43,763 bases of DNA from Rhodococcoides kyotonense. Its GTDB lineage: Bacteria > Actinomycetota > Actinomycetes > Mycobacteriales > Mycobacteriaceae. Shown here piece after piece: positions 1 through 10,700 of the stretch. The position numbers and the translations under genes are program-made. The stretch covers positions 1 through 43,763 of the forward strand of contig NZ_LVHI01000025.1 of the NCBI RefSeq assembly GCF_001645385.1, written 5' to 3'. Positions within the stretch are counted from its first letter, which is position 1. Each line of letters opens with the position of its first letter. The notes under the pieces were generated by a model. The model saw only the letters and a program-made list of their open reading frames with translations, ran no database searches and was not told where the DNA came from.

Positions 1-75
1 GCCTTACCGCTCGACTTGCATGTGTTAAGCACGCCGCCAGCGTTCGTCCTGAGCCAGGATCAAACTCTCCGTAAA
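1..75 (-). rRNA. rrs: 16S ribosomal RNA, 5' end (partial)
   Basis: Read on the minus strand, this contains the universal 16S 5' segment GAGTTTGATCCTGGCTCAG, followed by GACGAACGCTGGCGGCGTGC and AACACATGCAAGTCGAGCGG. The mature 5' end is placed 8 nt before GAGTTTG by analogy with E. coli. Only about 75 nt are present; the gene runs off the left edge. The ending GAGCGGTAAGGC is typical of Rhodococcus-type 16S. From memory, an rrn operon downstream of murA is also the arrangement in M. tuberculosis. Confidence 0.97.
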
Positions 76-274
76 AGACTCTCAACCACGCAGTCCGAAA
101 ACCACGCAATCAGTTCAAAAACCAAAGAGCCAAATCACTAGCAAAAAAAACTCAACTAGCAAAACAAAATGTCCCCTCACCCCAGACGGGAAGAATGAAG
201 CAAGAAGACGTCACACCCACACCCCAAAAGGCATGAGCGCCAAAAACATTCGGCACTGACATTCATCGACACAC

Positions 275-294
275 TGTTGAGTTCTCAAAGAACA
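275..294 (-). promoter_or_regulatory. rRNA leader boxA-like antitermination motif
   Basis: On the minus strand this reads TGTTCTTTGAGAACTCAACA, the conserved boxA-type element of actinobacterial rRNA leaders that recruits Nus factors. It lies about 200 nt upstream of the mature 16S end and downstream of the promoter at 351-379, as expected for a transcribed leader. The A-rich stretch between it and the 16S gene (about 110-170) has a short direct repeat ACTAGCAAAA at 137-146 and 155-164. Its role is unknown. Confidence 0.75.
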
Positions 295-350
295 CGCGCA
301 CACCATCCACCCACAGACTCACGCCTGCCAGCATCAAGGGCAACTGTTCC

Positions 351-379
351 AGCCTATCCCAGCTTGGTCTCGGAAGCAA
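351..379 (-). promoter_or_regulatory. Probable rRNA operon promoter
   Basis: On the minus strand, -35 TTGCTT (374-379) and -10 TAGGCT (351-356) are separated by exactly 17 nt, which matches actinobacterial rRNA promoters. Transcription would start near 343-345 and give a leader of about 270 nt containing the boxA. The -35 element sits inside a small inverted repeat GGAAG-TTTG-CTTCC (372-385). No second equally good promoter was seen further upstream. Apart from promoter, boxA and leader, nothing gene-like is supported between 76 and 623. Confidence 0.6.
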
Positions 380-623
380 ACTTCCGACTCTTGGGGGACA
401 CACTATGCCAGGCACTCCGTACAACCTCGTTGTCTCCAGCCTCTCGGCTCGGAGTCGGTGTCCGTGTCGCTCTGACTCGACAAAAGTTACGCGAGCAGAC
501 TGCACCACGCAAATCCCCAGGTCGCGTCGACAACTCCCCACGTTTACGCAGGTAGCGGATGCGCGAGGGGCGTTCTCCAGCCCTCACTGAAGGAAACCGT
601 CGACTGTGACGCCGGACATACCT

Positions 624-1349
624 CTACCTTCGGCGCACTGATATCGCTCGAACATGCTCCGGCACAGCAACATTCGGCTCGACGTCCGAAGCAGTCCGCG
701 GTGTGCCCGCCGTTTCGACCATCGGGACGACGCCGGCCCACACTCCCCCCACCTCGATGTCGGCGGCGTCGTCGACCGGATCACCGGCCCGCGACTTGAC
801 CGACGCCTCGTGCAGAGGAAGCGCCAATACCGCCGTCGCCGCCAGCTCTTTGCGTGTGTGGGGACGGAGATGGGCGCTTCTCCCCTCGACGACCTGATCG
901 ACGATCGCGTTCAATGCACGCACGCGTTCGGCGTGGTCGGTGACGACTCGCGGCGTTCCGACCACCACCGCACTCCGGTAATTCATCGAATGATGGAACG
1001 CCGACCTCGCCAGTACGAGCCCATCGAGCGCCGTCACCGTCACGCAAATTTCTCCAGCGGGTGCGTCGACCAGGCTTCTGGCCGCGACCGATCCGTGGAG
1101 ATACAGGCTTCCACCACGGTCCGGGCCTTCGAGATCGACGCCGTATGCAGTGGGTAGGACGCGCACGGAGCCGTCGACGACTACCCCCATGTGACAGATG
1201 CGCGACGACGCCAGCACGTCGATCAGGTCCGCGCGATCGCTACGGGCACGGGCTCGGCCACGCTTGATCGTCGTTCTGGGCGTCGGCGACAACGGGGTCT
1301 CGTAGATGCTCACCTCGTCGATCCTTGTCGACAAGTGGCCCGATGTCAT
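624..1349 (-). CDS. Pyridoxamine 5'-phosphate oxidase-family flavin-binding protein (NimA-like)
   Basis: A 241-residue protein of the split-barrel FMN-binding PPOX superfamily, closest in pattern to the NimA/COG3467 group. Visible landmarks are the ICHMGVVVDG strand, the LYLHGSVAARSL segment, VTVTALDGLVLARS, and the FHHSMNYRSAVVVG signature that is highly conserved in that group. The substrate cannot be read from sequence; members reduce nitro groups or bind flavin or other cofactors. It is divergent from a MocR regulator, a frequent pairing that suggests the regulator controls it in response to vitamin B6 status. The start is uncertain: ATG at 1349 is used, but an in-frame ATG at 1373 is possible and no strong ribosome site decides between them. 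Confidence 0.8.
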   Translation of the reverse strand: MTSGHLSTRIDEVSIYETPLSPTPRTTIKRGRARARSDRADLIDVLASSRICHMGVVVDGSVRVLPTAYGVDLEGPDRGGSLYLHGSVAARSLVDAPAGEICVTVTALDGLVLARSAFHHSMNYRSAVVVGTPRVVTDHAERVRALNAIVDQVVEGRSAHLRPHTRKELAATAVLALPLHEASVKSRAGDPVDDAADIEVGGVWAGVVPMVETAGTPRTASDVEPNVAVPEHVRAISVRRR

Positions 1350-1352
1350 GAT

Positions 1353-1382
1353 CCACTGAACGCGATTTTCCATAGGCCACTG
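1353..1382. promoter_or_regulatory. Candidate MocR operator: CCACTG direct repeats
   Basis: The 54-bp divergent intergenic region between the PPOX gene and the MocR gene contains CCACTG at 1353-1358 and again at 1377-1382, in direct orientation with 24-bp periodicity. MocR/PdxR regulators commonly bind spaced direct repeats, so this is a plausible operator shared by both genes. No binding data; assigned from position and repeat structure only. Confidence 0.35.
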
Positions 1383-1403
1383 TGCAGGTGTTGGGAGCAT
1401 CCG

Positions 1404-2810
1404 ATGTTGCCGTCTTCGCTCACGATCACGCTCGATCGGTCAGGTACGCGTACCTTGCCGGTCCAGATCGCCGATCGAATTCGGTCCGCGATCAGCGACG
1501 GCGAGATCCGTGGTAACACTCGATTGCCCAGCAGCAGAGCGCTTTCCGGCGAGATCGGCGTGGCTCGAGGCGTCGTCGAGCAGGCCTACGAACAATTGAT
1601 CGCCGAAGGGTGGATCGAAGCGCGTCGCGGGTCCGGTACATACGTGCGCCGCATCTCCTCGTCCACCGGGACCCGAGTTGGGAGGACAGCGTCCTCTCCC
1701 CCGCCCACCGCCACCACCCACCGCCGTCGGATACGACTCGGGACGGGCACCCCGTGGATCCCGCCTCGACTCCCTACAGCGTGGAAGCGTGCATGGCGCG
1801 ACGCCGGTGCTGCTCCACACCCGCAGATCTATCCCGACCCACTCGGTGAGCCGCGGTTGCGCGACGCCGTCGTCGACCTGCTGGCCAGGGCGCGCGGCCT
1901 GCACACGGACTCGAGCTCGGTCGTCGTCACCACCGGCAGCATGCACGGTCTCGGCCTCGCACTGGCCGCGCTTGCCGACCCCGGAGTCGACGACTCTCCC
2001 GTGCTCGCTCATGAGAATCCGGGTTATCGCGTCGCAACGACGACCGCTCGTCGCGCCGGGTGGTCGCTGTTCGACGTCCCCGTCGACGCCGACGGAATGG
2101 TGACCGACCACCTCGATTCCGCGCCAGGGCAGACACGCGCCGTGTATGTCACGCCGTCGCACCAACATCCCACGGGAGGACTGCTTCCGGTGGGCCGTCG
2201 ACGAGCCCTCGCCGACTTCGCGCGAACGCGTGACGTCATGATCATCGAGGACGACTACGACTCCGAATTCCGTTACGACGTAGCACCTTTGCCGACGATT
2301 GCGGAGTTCGCACCGGATCGCACGATTTATCTCGGGACCGTCGCGAAGACGTTCGGCGGCGGCATCAGACTCGGGTGGCTCGTCGCACCGCCGCACATCG
2401 TCCAGACGATCGCGTCGGTGCGCGCCGACACCGGTGACTACCCCTCCGTGCCGGTTCAGAACGCGATGGCGTCGCTGCTGCGCGACGGCGAGTGGGATCG
2501 GACGGTCCGCGCGGCGCGCCGCCGCTACCGCGAGCGCGACCGCCGCGTCACCGAGGCACTCGCGCCCTACGGCGAACTGCGCGGCGTCGGCGCCGGGATG
2601 CACACGACGCTGCTGTTACCCGAACACACCGCGACCGACGTTGCCCGTATGGCGGCCGAAGAGGGCGTCGACGTCGACACGCTCGCGAGGTCGACCAGAA
2701 GCCCGTCCCCGATCACCGGTTTGCTCGTCGGCTACGGGTCCCTGTCCGACGAGGACCTCGTCTATTGCCTCGACGTGCTCACGAATGCCCTCGACTCAGT
2801 GAACCGCTGA
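1404..2810 (+). CDS. MocR-family transcriptional regulator (GntR HTH plus aminotransferase-like domain)
   Basis: A 468-residue protein with the full MocR architecture. Residues 13-83 form a GntR winged helix (PVQIADRIRSAI, LPSSRALS, GWIEARRGSGTYV). A linker follows, and residues about 110-468 are a fold-type I aminotransferase domain. PLP-site residues are recognisable: PSHQHPTG at 251-258, IEDDYDSEFRY at 281-291, and the Schiff-base lysine K315 in GTVAKTFGGG. Such proteins use PLP as a sensor and usually control B6 synthesis, GABA use or a neighbouring gene. The start ATG at 1404 gives the usual family length and begins just before the HTH; earlier in-frame starts would run into the divergent gene. 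The probable target is the PPOX gene or itself. Confidence 0.9.
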   Translation: MLPSSLTITLDRSGTRTLPVQIADRIRSAISDGEIRGNTRLPSSRALSGEIGVARGVVEQAYEQLIAEGWIEARRGSGTYVRRISSSTGTRVGRTASSPPPTATTHRRRIRLGTGTPWIPPRLPTAWKRAWRDAGAAPHPQIYPDPLGEPRLRDAVVDLLARARGLHTDSSSVVVTTGSMHGLGLALAALADPGVDDSPVLAHENPGYRVATTTARRAGWSLFDVPVDADGMVTDHLDSAPGQTRAVYVTPSHQHPTGGLLPVGRRRALADFARTRDVMIIEDDYDSEFRYDVAPLPTIAEFAPDRTIYLGTVAKTFGGGIRLGWLVAPPHIVQTIASVRADTGDYPSVPVQNAMASLLRDGEWDRTVRAARRRYRERDRRVTEALAPYGELRGVGAGMHTTLLLPEHTATDVARMAAEEGVDVDTLARSTRSPSPITGLLVGYGSLSDEDLVYCLDVLTNALDSVNR

Positions 2811-2857
2811 CTCGAAATACCCGGTGTCGCAGCCAGTTTCAGAGGGAGGAGCCCATG

Positions 2858-2879
2858 GAACGCGTCAGCTGACGCGTTC
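2858..2879. repeat. 22-bp perfect palindrome at the convergent MocR/murA junction
   Basis: The arm GAACGCGTCAG is followed directly by its exact reverse complement with no loop. It covers the stop codon and last codons of murA and lies about 50 bp after the MocR stop codon. It could act as a bidirectional terminator-like hairpin or a protein site; there is no U-tract on either side. Because of the symmetry both strands read Glu-Arg-Val-Ser-stop here. On the plus strand a strong AGGGAGGAG ribosome site precedes ATG at 2855, giving a five-codon reading frame (MERVS). Confidence 0.55.
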
Positions 2880-4118
2880 TATGTTGCCGCCCAAGGCGGT
2901 CAGGTTCTCCACGAACCGCGGGTAACCGCGGTCGATGTGATAGACGTCGTGCACCTCGGTGACGCCGTCGGCGCACAGACCCGCGAGGACGAGGCCCGCG
3001 CCTGCTCGAATATCCGACGACCACACCGGCGCGCTCGACAACTGCGGCACCCCCCGCACGACCGCATGGTGACCGTCGGTTCTCGCGTCGGCGCCGAGTC
3101 GAATCATTTCCTCGACGAACCGGAAGCGCGCTTCGAAGACGTTCTCGGTGATCATCGACGTACCGTTCGCGACGGCCGCAAGACCGATGGCCATCGGCTG
3201 TAGATCCGTCGGAAATCCGGGGAACGGCAGCGTCGCGAAATTCACGGCAGTCGGACGCTCGTGCTGGACGACGCGGAAACCGTCGGGCTCGGAGGTCACC
3301 TCGGACCCGGCCGCGCGCAGCTTGTCGAGTACCAGAGACAGATGTTTCGGGTTCACGCCGCGCACACGGACGTCGCCACGCGTCATGGACGCCGCGATAC
3401 CCCACGTCGCCGCGACGATGCGGTCTCCGATGACACGGTGGGTGGTCGGCTTCAACGATTCGACACCCTTGATGGTCAGTGTCGACGTGCCCGCTCCGGT
3501 GACGTTGGCTCCCATCTCGTTGAGCATGTTGCAGACGTCGACGATGTCCGGCTCGCGCGCGGCATTGTCGATGACCGTTTCCCCCTTGGCGAGCACAGCC
3601 GCCATCAGGATGTTCTCGGTCGCGCCGACGGACGGGAAAGCCAAGCGAATGTTGGCGCCCCGCAGCTCGTCGGCCTCCGCGACGACGCAGCCGTGCTGAA
3701 TTTCGCTGTGGGCGCCGAGCAACCGCAGGCCGGACTGGTGCATGTCCAGAGGCCGCGAGCCGATGGCGTCACCACCCGGAAGCGCAACCACTGCGCGCCT
3801 GCACCGCGCGACGAGCGGGCCGAGCACGCACACCGACGCCCTGAACTGCGTCACAGCCGGGAAATCCGCGTGATGTTTCGGTTCGGCAGGCGTCGTGATG
3901 CGGACGACGTCACCTTCGAGCTCGACATCGCAGCCGAGGCCGCGCAGCACCTCGGCCATCAACGGCACGTCGAGAATGTCCGGGCAGTTGGTGATGATGC
4001 TCGTGCCCTCCGCCAACAGCGCAGCCGCCATCAGTTTCAGAACGCTGTTCTTGGCGCCCCCGACCGACACCTCGCCGACGAGTCGGTTTCCTCCGGATAC
4101 CAAAAAGCGTTCACTCAC
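2865..4118 (-). CDS. murA: UDP-N-acetylglucosamine 1-carboxyvinyltransferase
   Basis: MurA transfers enolpyruvate from PEP to UDP-GlcNAc, the first committed step of peptidoglycan synthesis in the cytoplasm. The 417-residue product has the family pattern: [21 protein letters not shown] at the N-terminus, then [14 protein letters not shown] and [14 protein letters not shown]. The catalytic loop has Asp117 where most bacteria have Cys; the same replacement in mycobacteria gives intrinsic fosfomycin insensitivity. The GTG start at 4118 places the conserved N-terminus directly after the initiator; the upstream extension is not MurA-like. A -10-like TACGCT (4127-4132) lies 8 nt before the GTG, so the mRNA may be leaderless. 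The gene precedes the rRNA operon, as in M. tuberculosis. Confidence 0.96.
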   Translation of the reverse strand: MSERFLVSGGNRLVGEVSVGGAKNSVLKLMAAALLAEGTSIITNCPDILDVPLMAEVLRGLGCDVELEGDVVRITTPAEPKHHADFPAVTQFRASVCVLGPLVARCRRAVVALPGGDAIGSRPLDMHQSGLRLLGAHSEIQHGCVVAEADELRGANIRLAFPSVGATENILMAAVLAKGETVIDNAAREPDIVDVCNMLNEMGANVTGAGTSTLTIKGVESLKPTTHRVIGDRIVAATWGIAASMTRGDVRVRGVNPKHLSLVLDKLRAAGSEVTSEPDGFRVVQHERPTAVNFATLPFPGFPTDLQPMAIGLAAVANGTSMITENVFEARFRFVEEMIRLGADARTDGHHAVVRGVPQLSSAPVWSSDIRAGAGLVLAGLCADGVTEVHDVYHIDRGYPRFVENLTALGGNIERVS

Positions 4119-4173
4119 AATTCGACAGCGTAGCCAGGGAAGCGCGACGGCATCCGAGCGGTACCGTGACTTC

Positions 4174-4755
4174 ATGGCTGTGCACCTCACCCGCATCTAC
4201 ACGCGTACCGGCGACGACGGCACCACAGGACTCAGCGACTTCTCGCGCGTCACCAAGAACGACCCACGTCTCGTCGCCTACGCCGACTGCGACGAGACCA
4301 ACGCAAGCTTGGGAGTTGTTCTAGCTCTTGGTAATCCGCCGCAGCAGGTCGTCGACGTGATTCGCACTATCCAAAGCGATCTGTTCGACGCGGGTGCGGA
4401 CCTGTCCACTCCGGTCGTCGAAGACCCGAAATATCCACCGCTGCGTATCGACCAGAGCTACATCGATCGCCTCGAAGCATGGTGCGACGAGTTCAACGAG
4501 AATCTCGAGCCGCTGACGTCGTTCATCCTCCCCGGTGGCACTCCGTCGGGAGCTCTCCTGCACGCCGCACGCACGGTGTGCCGTCGCGCAGAACGCGCTG
4601 CGTGGGCCGCGGTCGACGCGAGCCCCGACACGACGAACGCACTGCCGGCGAAGTATCTGAACAGATTGTCGGACCTGCTGTTCATCCTGAGCAGGTATGC
4701 GAATCCGGACGGAGACGTCCAATGGGTTCCGGGAGCGTCGCGCTCTACCGAATAA
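4174..4755 (+). CDS. PduO-type ATP:cob(I)alamin adenosyltransferase
   Basis: A 193-residue enzyme that adenosylates cob(I)alamin to make coenzyme B12. The N-terminal ATP-binding motif [11 protein letters not shown] is at residues 10-20. The middle [14 protein letters not shown] segment and the C-terminal [11 protein letters not shown] plus [16 protein letters not shown] signatures are diagnostic of the PduO/MMAB family rather than the CobA type. The gene is divergent from murA with only 55 bp between starts. A TACCGT element at about 4162 places the likely transcription start at or next to the ATG, so leaderless expression is possible. From memory, the same gene (Rv1314c) sits beside murA in M. 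tuberculosis. Confidence 0.92.
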   Translation: MAVHLTRIYTRTGDDGTTGLSDFSRVTKNDPRLVAYADCDETNASLGVVLALGNPPQQVVDVIRTIQSDLFDAGADLSTPVVEDPKYPPLRIDQSYIDRLEAWCDEFNENLEPLTSFILPGGTPSGALLHAARTVCRRAERAAWAAVDASPDTTNALPAKYLNRLSDLLFILSRYANPDGDVQWVPGASRSTE

Positions 4756-4788
4756 TTACGGGGCAGGAGCGGAACCTGCAGGAGCGAC

Positions 4789-5229
4789 CTACGCAGCCGG
4801 CCGGCCGCGCTTCGAGCGGTCCGACGGCCGGGATTCGAGCCACGACATGAACGCGGTCAACGCACCGCGGTCGAGAGCGATCTCGTAGGTCCTGCCTCGA
4901 TCCGAGAGTTCGAGGATTGCGATCTCGTCGGACATGATGTCGAACTCGTTGTCGCGGGGCGTGCGCCTGGCACCCACTTCGATGCCCTGACGTGCCATCC
5001 GATGGTTGGGCCCGAGCTTCAGGCTCGACAGTTTGAAGAAGACCATCGTGTTGTCGCCGTAGCGGATGACGCCGTGACGCCAGCCACTGCCACCCACGAC
5101 CGGCGTCACGCGCATGATGGCCGCGGTACCACCGCGCCGCAGCACGTTCAGACGGTACAGAAAAGCCGCGACGAGGCCTGCGAGCAGCACTACCAGAAGG
5201 ATCAGAACGATCACTCCGATGTGCATCAC
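4789..5229 (-). CDS. DUF2550 family membrane protein
   Basis: A 146-residue protein with one N-terminal membrane helix (residues 4-26, VIVLILLVVLLAGLVAAFLY) and a cytosolic or exposed domain rich in charged residues. It matches the actinobacterial DUF2550 family found directly after atpC (Rv1312 in M. tuberculosis). No function is established. It is 29 bp downstream of atpC on the same strand and probably the last gene of the atp operon. GTG (5229) is followed directly by ATG (5226); either may be the start. The operon position suggests a link to the membrane ATP synthase, but nothing in the sequence proves this. Confidence 0.85.
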   Translation of the reverse strand: MMHIGVIVLILLVVLLAGLVAAFLYRLNVLRRGGTAAIMRVTPVVGGSGWRHGVIRYGDNTMVFFKLSSLKLGPNHRMARQGIEVGARRTPRDNEFDIMSDEIAILELSDRGRTYEIALDRGALTAFMSWLESRPSDRSKRGRPAA

Positions 5230-5258
5230 AGACCTCGTCGCGGCTTGCTGTCGAATAC

Positions 5259-5642
5259 CTAGGCGCGCTCGGCAGCGCGAATTCGGCCCTTCGCGATTGC
5301 GAGAGCTTCCTTGTCGTCACCGCCTGCGTCCAATACTGCACGAGCTGCTTCGACGTCGATGTCCTGCGCGAAGTCCGCGGACTCCGCCAGAACGGTGACG
5401 GTCTTGCCCGTGACCGACAGGAATCCACCGTGAACTGCAGCCACGATCTTCTCCCCGTCGGTCGTCGTGATGGACACCGTCCCTGCCTCGACGAGCTGGC
5501 CCAGTACGGGCTCATGGCCGGCCATGATGCCGATCTCGCCCTCGGTCGTCTGAGCGCTCACCAGGGTCGCGTTGCCGGACCACAGCTTCTGCTCGACCGC
5601 GACGAGAGCGACCTCCATGCCGTTCGTTTCCGCAGATGTCAC
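5259..5642 (-). CDS. atpC: F1Fo ATP synthase epsilon subunit
   Basis: The 127-residue epsilon subunit of F1 couples rotor movement to catalysis and inhibits ATP hydrolysis. The N-terminal beta-sandwich is visible ([40 protein letters not shown]), including the conserved [11 protein letters not shown] segment. The C-terminal helical part is short ([30 protein letters not shown]), as in mycobacterial epsilon. It follows atpD with 6 bp between stop and start, so the two are co-transcribed. Confidence 0.95.
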   Translation of the reverse strand: MTSAETNGMEVALVAVEQKLWSGNATLVSAQTTEGEIGIMAGHEPVLGQLVEAGTVSITTTDGEKIVAAVHGGFLSVTGKTVTVLAESADFAQDIDVEAARAVLDAGGDDKEALAIAKGRIRAAERA

Positions 5643-5648
5643 GTCGGG

Positions 5649-7100
<1,452 letters not shown>

Positions 7101-8075
7101 TTAGTCACTTCCTGCGCTGTCAGCCAACGCGTTCGCGCCACCAACGATTTCGCTGATTTCCTGGGTGATCTGGGCTTGCCGAGCCTGGTTCGCCTGACGG
7201 CTCAGGTTCTCGACCAATTCGTTCGCGTTGTCCGTCGCGGCCTTCATGGCGGTACGACGCGCGGCCGACTCGGATGCAGCCGCATCGAGCAGCGAGGAGT
7301 AGATCCTCGTGCTGATGTACTTCGGCAGCAGAGCCGACAGGAGGGTTCCGGCCTCGGGTTCGAAGTCGTACTGCGCCTGGACTTCCGAAGCGGACGGTGA
7401 GTCGGTGAGTGCGTCGGCACCCAGTTCGATCTCTTCGTCCGTGTAGGAGATCTCCAGCGGAGCCATGCGACGAACTTCGGGCTTCTGCGTCAGCATCGAC
7501 ACGAATCGCGTGTAGACGATGTGCAGTTCGTCGACGCCCTCGACGGTGCCTTCACCGTTGGGTGCATCGACATCCGAACCGGATCCCGCCATGAAGAGCT
7601 CGACCAGGTGCTTGCTGGCCTTCGCTGCGTCGGCGTAGCCGGGCTCCTGGGAGAAGCCCGTCCAAGCGCCCTTCACGTCGCGCTCGCGGAAGGTGTAGTA
7701 CGTGAGTCCCTTCGCACCGAGCACGTAGATGACCGGATCCTTGCCCTCGGAACGCAGGAGCTGGAACAGCTCCTCCGCTTCCTTGAGCACGTTGGAGTTG
7801 TAACCACCGCACATACCGCGGTCACTGGTGACGACCAGGACTGCAGCACGCTTGGGTTCGGGCCGCTCGTTCAGCAGCGGGTGGTCCAGCGAACCGGACG
7901 CACTGGCCAACGCGGAGAGCACGTTGGTGATCTCTTCCGCGTACGGCTTCGATGCAGCAACACGCGCCTGCGCCTTGGTGATTCGCGATGTCGCGATCAA
8001 CTCCTGCGCCTTGGTGATCTTCTTGGTCGAGTTGACCGACTTGATCCGGGAACGCAGCTCGAGAATGCTTGCCAT
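7101..8075 (-). CDS. atpG: F1Fo ATP synthase gamma subunit
   Basis: The 324-residue central shaft subunit. The N-terminal coil ([22 protein letters not shown]), the [10 protein letters not shown] segment near residues 84-93 and the C-terminal coil ([19 protein letters not shown]) are canonical. Residues 163-180 ([18 protein letters not shown]) are an insertion in the same place as the mycobacterial gamma loop, which limits ATP hydrolysis; E. coli lacks it. The gene is 55 bp downstream of atpA and 3 bp upstream of atpD. Confidence 0.97.
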   Translation of the reverse strand: MASILELRSRIKSVNSTKKITKAQELIATSRITKAQARVAASKPYAEEITNVLSALASASGSLDHPLLNERPEPKRAAVLVVTSDRGMCGGYNSNVLKEAEELFQLLRSEGKDPVIYVLGAKGLTYYTFRERDVKGAWTGFSQEPGYADAAKASKHLVELFMAGSGSDVDAPNGEGTVEGVDELHIVYTRFVSMLTQKPEVRRMAPLEISYTDEEIELGADALTDSPSASEVQAQYDFEPEAGTLLSALLPKYISTRIYSSLLDAAASESAARRTAMKAATDNANELVENLSRQANQARQAQITQEISEIVGGANALADSAGSD

Positions 8076-8130
8076 CAGCTGTTCACGCTCCCTTCTCTAC
8101 TCGTAACGACACTGGGCATCTCTCGCAGAC

Positions 8131-9774
8131 CTACTTGCTGACAGTCTTGCGAGTGACGTTGACCTGCTCCTGGTTGACCTCGTCCGGGTTCAGCGTGTCC
8201 GCCTCTGCCTCGTTGACGACGCGGTTGCCCTCGGAGTCCAGGAATCCTGCCTTGAACTTCTCGGTGGCCTCGACCAGTGCCTTCTGCGCGTCCTCGTCGA
8301 GAGCCTTGCCGCCGGCAATGCTGTCGTAGACGCCGGTGGCGTTGCGGTGCAGATCTTCGAGCAGCTCGCTCTCGAAGCGACGAACGTCGCCGACGGGAAC
8401 CGAGTCGTACGTGCCCTGGCCGGCGAGCCAGATCGAGACGATCTGATCTTCGACGGCAACCGGTGCGTACTGGTCCTGCTTCAGCAGCTCCACGAGGCGA
8501 GCGCCACGCTCGAGCTGTGCCTTGGAGGCCGCGTCGAGGTCGGAAGCGAAAGCCGAGAAGGCTTCGAGCTCACGGAACTGAGCGAGCTCGAGACGCAGCG
8601 AACCGGAGACCTTCTTCATGCCCTTGGTCTGCGCTGCGCCACCGACTCGGGACACGGAGATACCGACGTTGATGGCGGGGCGAACACCTTTGTTGAACAG
8701 GTCCGACTCCAGGAAGACCTGGCCGTCGGTGATGGAGATGACGTTGGTCGGGATGTAGGCCGAGACGTCGTTGGCCTTGGTCTCGATGATCGGCAGAGCC
8801 GTCAGCGATCCACCGCCGAGCTCGTCGGACAGCTTCGCCGAGCGCTCCAGCAGACGGGAGTGCAAGTAGAAGACGTCACCGGGGTAAGCCTCGCGGCCCG
8901 GCGGGCGACGCAGCAGCAGCGAGATGGCACGGTATGCCTCGGCCTGCTTCGTCAGGTCGTCGAACACGATGAGGACGTGCTTGCCCTGGTACATCCAGTG
9001 CTGGCCGATGGCCGAGCCGGTGTACGGAGCGAGCCACTTGAAGCCGGCGGAGTCGGAGGCGGGAGCCGCGACGATGGTCGTGTACTCCAGTGCGCCCTGC
9101 TCTTCGAGCGCGGCCTTGACGCCTGCGATCGTGGAGCCCTTCTGGCCGATGGCGACGTAGATGCAGCGAACCTGCTTCTTCTCGTCGCCGGACTCCCAGT
9201 TGGCCTTCTGGTTCAGGATGGCGTCGATGCAGACGGCGGTCTTGCCCGTCTTGCGGTCGCCGATGACGAGCTGGCGCTGTCCGCGGCCGATCGGGGTCAT
9301 GGCGTCGATGGCCTTGATACCGGTCTGCAGCGGCTCTTCGACCGGCTGACGCTCGAGCACGGTCGCTGCCTGCAGTTCGAGTGCGCGGTTCTCGGTCGAC
9401 TCGATGTCGCCGAGGCCGTCGATGGGCTGGCCCAAGGGGTTGACGACGCGGCCGAGGTAGCCGTCGCCGACCGGCACGGACAGAACGTCACCCGTGCGCT
9501 TGACTTCCTGGCCTTCTTCGATGTGCTCGTAGTCACCGAGGATGACCGCACCGATCTCGGTGGCATCCAGGTTCAGCGCCACACCGAGCACGCCGCCGGG
9601 GAATTCCAGCAGCTCGTTGGACATCGCCGACGGCAGCCCGGACACGTGCGCGATTCCGTCGCTCGTGTCGGTAACCGTGCCGACCTCCTCGCGGGAAGAC
9701 TCCGGTGAGTAGCTCGCGGTGAAGTTCTCGATCGCGCTACGGATCTCGTCGGAGGAGATCGTCAGCTCCGCCAT
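8131..9774 (-). CDS. atpA: F1Fo ATP synthase alpha subunit
   Basis: The 547-residue non-catalytic F1 subunit. The P-loop GDRKTGKT is at residues 172-179, and the signature [17 protein letters not shown] is present. The ATG at 9774 starts the normal [13 protein letters not shown]-terminus. The protein is longer than E. coli AtpA because of a C-terminal tail of about 35 residues (from about DSEGNRVV to KTVSK). A tail at this position in mycobacterial alpha suppresses ATPase activity. A 91-bp gap separates it from atpH, with no sign of a terminator. Confidence 0.98.
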   Translation of the reverse strand: MAELTISSDEIRSAIENFTASYSPESSREEVGTVTDTSDGIAHVSGLPSAMSNELLEFPGGVLGVALNLDATEIGAVILGDYEHIEEGQEVKRTGDVLSVPVGDGYLGRVVNPLGQPIDGLGDIESTENRALELQAATVLERQPVEEPLQTGIKAIDAMTPIGRGQRQLVIGDRKTGKTAVCIDAILNQKANWESGDEKKQVRCIYVAIGQKGSTIAGVKAALEEQGALEYTTIVAAPASDSAGFKWLAPYTGSAIGQHWMYQGKHVLIVFDDLTKQAEAYRAISLLLRRPPGREAYPGDVFYLHSRLLERSAKLSDELGGGSLTALPIIETKANDVSAYIPTNVISITDGQVFLESDLFNKGVRPAINVGISVSRVGGAAQTKGMKKVSGSLRLELAQFRELEAFSAFASDLDAASKAQLERGARLVELLKQDQYAPVAVEDQIVSIWLAGQGTYDSVPVGDVRRFESELLEDLHRNATGVYDSIAGGKALDEDAQKALVEATEKFKAGFLDSEGNRVVNEAEADTLNPDEVNQEQVNVTRKTVSK

Positions 9775-9865
9775 ATTGTTTCCTGCTCTTCCTTCGATGT
9801 TCGCGGTATCAAACGCTTCGAAACGTCGAAACGCTTTTCCTCGGACTGTGGTGTCCGTACTCGGA

Positions 9866-10699
9866 CTACTTGAGTGTCTTTCGCAATGCAGCGAGGCGTC
9901 CTGCCCCACTACCGTCGATGACCTCGTCGCCTATCCGGACCACGAGTCCGCTGAGCAGTTCGGTATCGACCTCGACGTGCACGGTGACGGGCTTGCCGTA
10001 CGTACGTGTCAGTGTCGCAGTCAGCTTTTCGAGCTGACTGTCGCTGAGCGGCGCCGCACTCCGCACATGAGCGACAGCTCGGTCACGGACCTTCGCCGCC
10101 TGCCCAGCCAGCGCGTCGAGCGCGTCGGCCGGAGCCGTCGTGCGCAGACGACTGACTGCCTGGATCGCCAGGGCCTCGGTGACCGCGGTCACCTTGCCGT
10201 AGAGAAGGCGTCCGAGCAGCTCACGCTTCGCCTGGACCGGCTTGCCGAGATCCGACAGAGCCTGCTCGAGCGACGGGTTGGCTGCGACGATGCGGCCGAG
10301 GCGGAACAGTTCGTCCTCGACCGTATCGAGCTGGTTCTGATCTGCCGCGGCGCGAAGCAGCGCTTCACGTCCCAGCTCGACCAATGAGTTCAGCAGGTCC
10401 GATGCCTTGGACCAGCTCTCCGAGACAGCGCTCTTCAGAATGCGAGCGGTGATCTCGGAGACCTGTCCGGCGAACAGCTCCTCCACGAGAGCGCTGCGAC
10501 GAGTCGCCGAAACCGACGCGTCGGCCAGCGCGGTACGCAACGTGCGCTGACCGTCGAGGGACTCGACGACAGCGAAGAGCTCTGCACCGGTCTGCGCGGC
10601 AGCAGCAGTTTCCGCACCTGCCGACGCAGACCCCAGCGCATCGTTCGCAACCGAACGCGTGCGGGCAAGAGCCTCACGAGAAGTTGCGTACATGGTCAT
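9866..10699 (-). CDS. atpH: F1Fo ATP synthase delta subunit (extended, with internal duplication)
   Basis: The delta/OSCP subunit joins F1 to the peripheral stalk. At 277 residues it is about 100 longer than E. coli delta. Two segments resemble each other, about 52-95 ([20 protein letters not shown]...) and about 138-181 ([20 protein letters not shown]...), suggesting duplication of the N-terminal module. The C-terminal [14 protein letters not shown] is the standard OSCP ending. In M. tuberculosis delta is fused to a b-type stalk; here atpF and atpH are separate. ATG at 10699 is used; an in-frame ATG at 10693 is equally possible for the GGAAAG ribosome site. Confidence 0.93.
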   Translation of the reverse strand: MTMYATSREALARTRSVANDALGSASAGAETAAAAQTGAELFAVVESLDGQRTLRTALADASVSATRRSALVEELFAGQVSEITARILKSAVSESWSKASDLLNSLVELGREALLRAAADQNQLDTVEDELFRLGRIVAANPSLEQALSDLGKPVQAKRELLGRLLYGKVTAVTEALAIQAVSRLRTTAPADALDALAGQAAKVRDRAVAHVRSAAPLSDSQLEKLTATLTRTYGKPVTVHVEVDTELLSGLVVRIGDEVIDGSGAGRLAALRKTLK

Positions 10700-10700
10700 C

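Noticed and set aside
402..407. CATAGT as a second rRNA -10 box
   Set aside because: No acceptable -35 at 16-18 nt; the TTGCTT-N17-TAGGCT pair downstream is far better.
1191..1403. N-terminal extension of the MocR frame
   Set aside because: It overlaps the divergent PPOX gene and has no HTH character; ATG 1404 gives the proper family start.
8347..9708. Plus-strand open frame opposite atpA
   Set aside because: An antisense shadow of atpA with no recognisable protein pattern.
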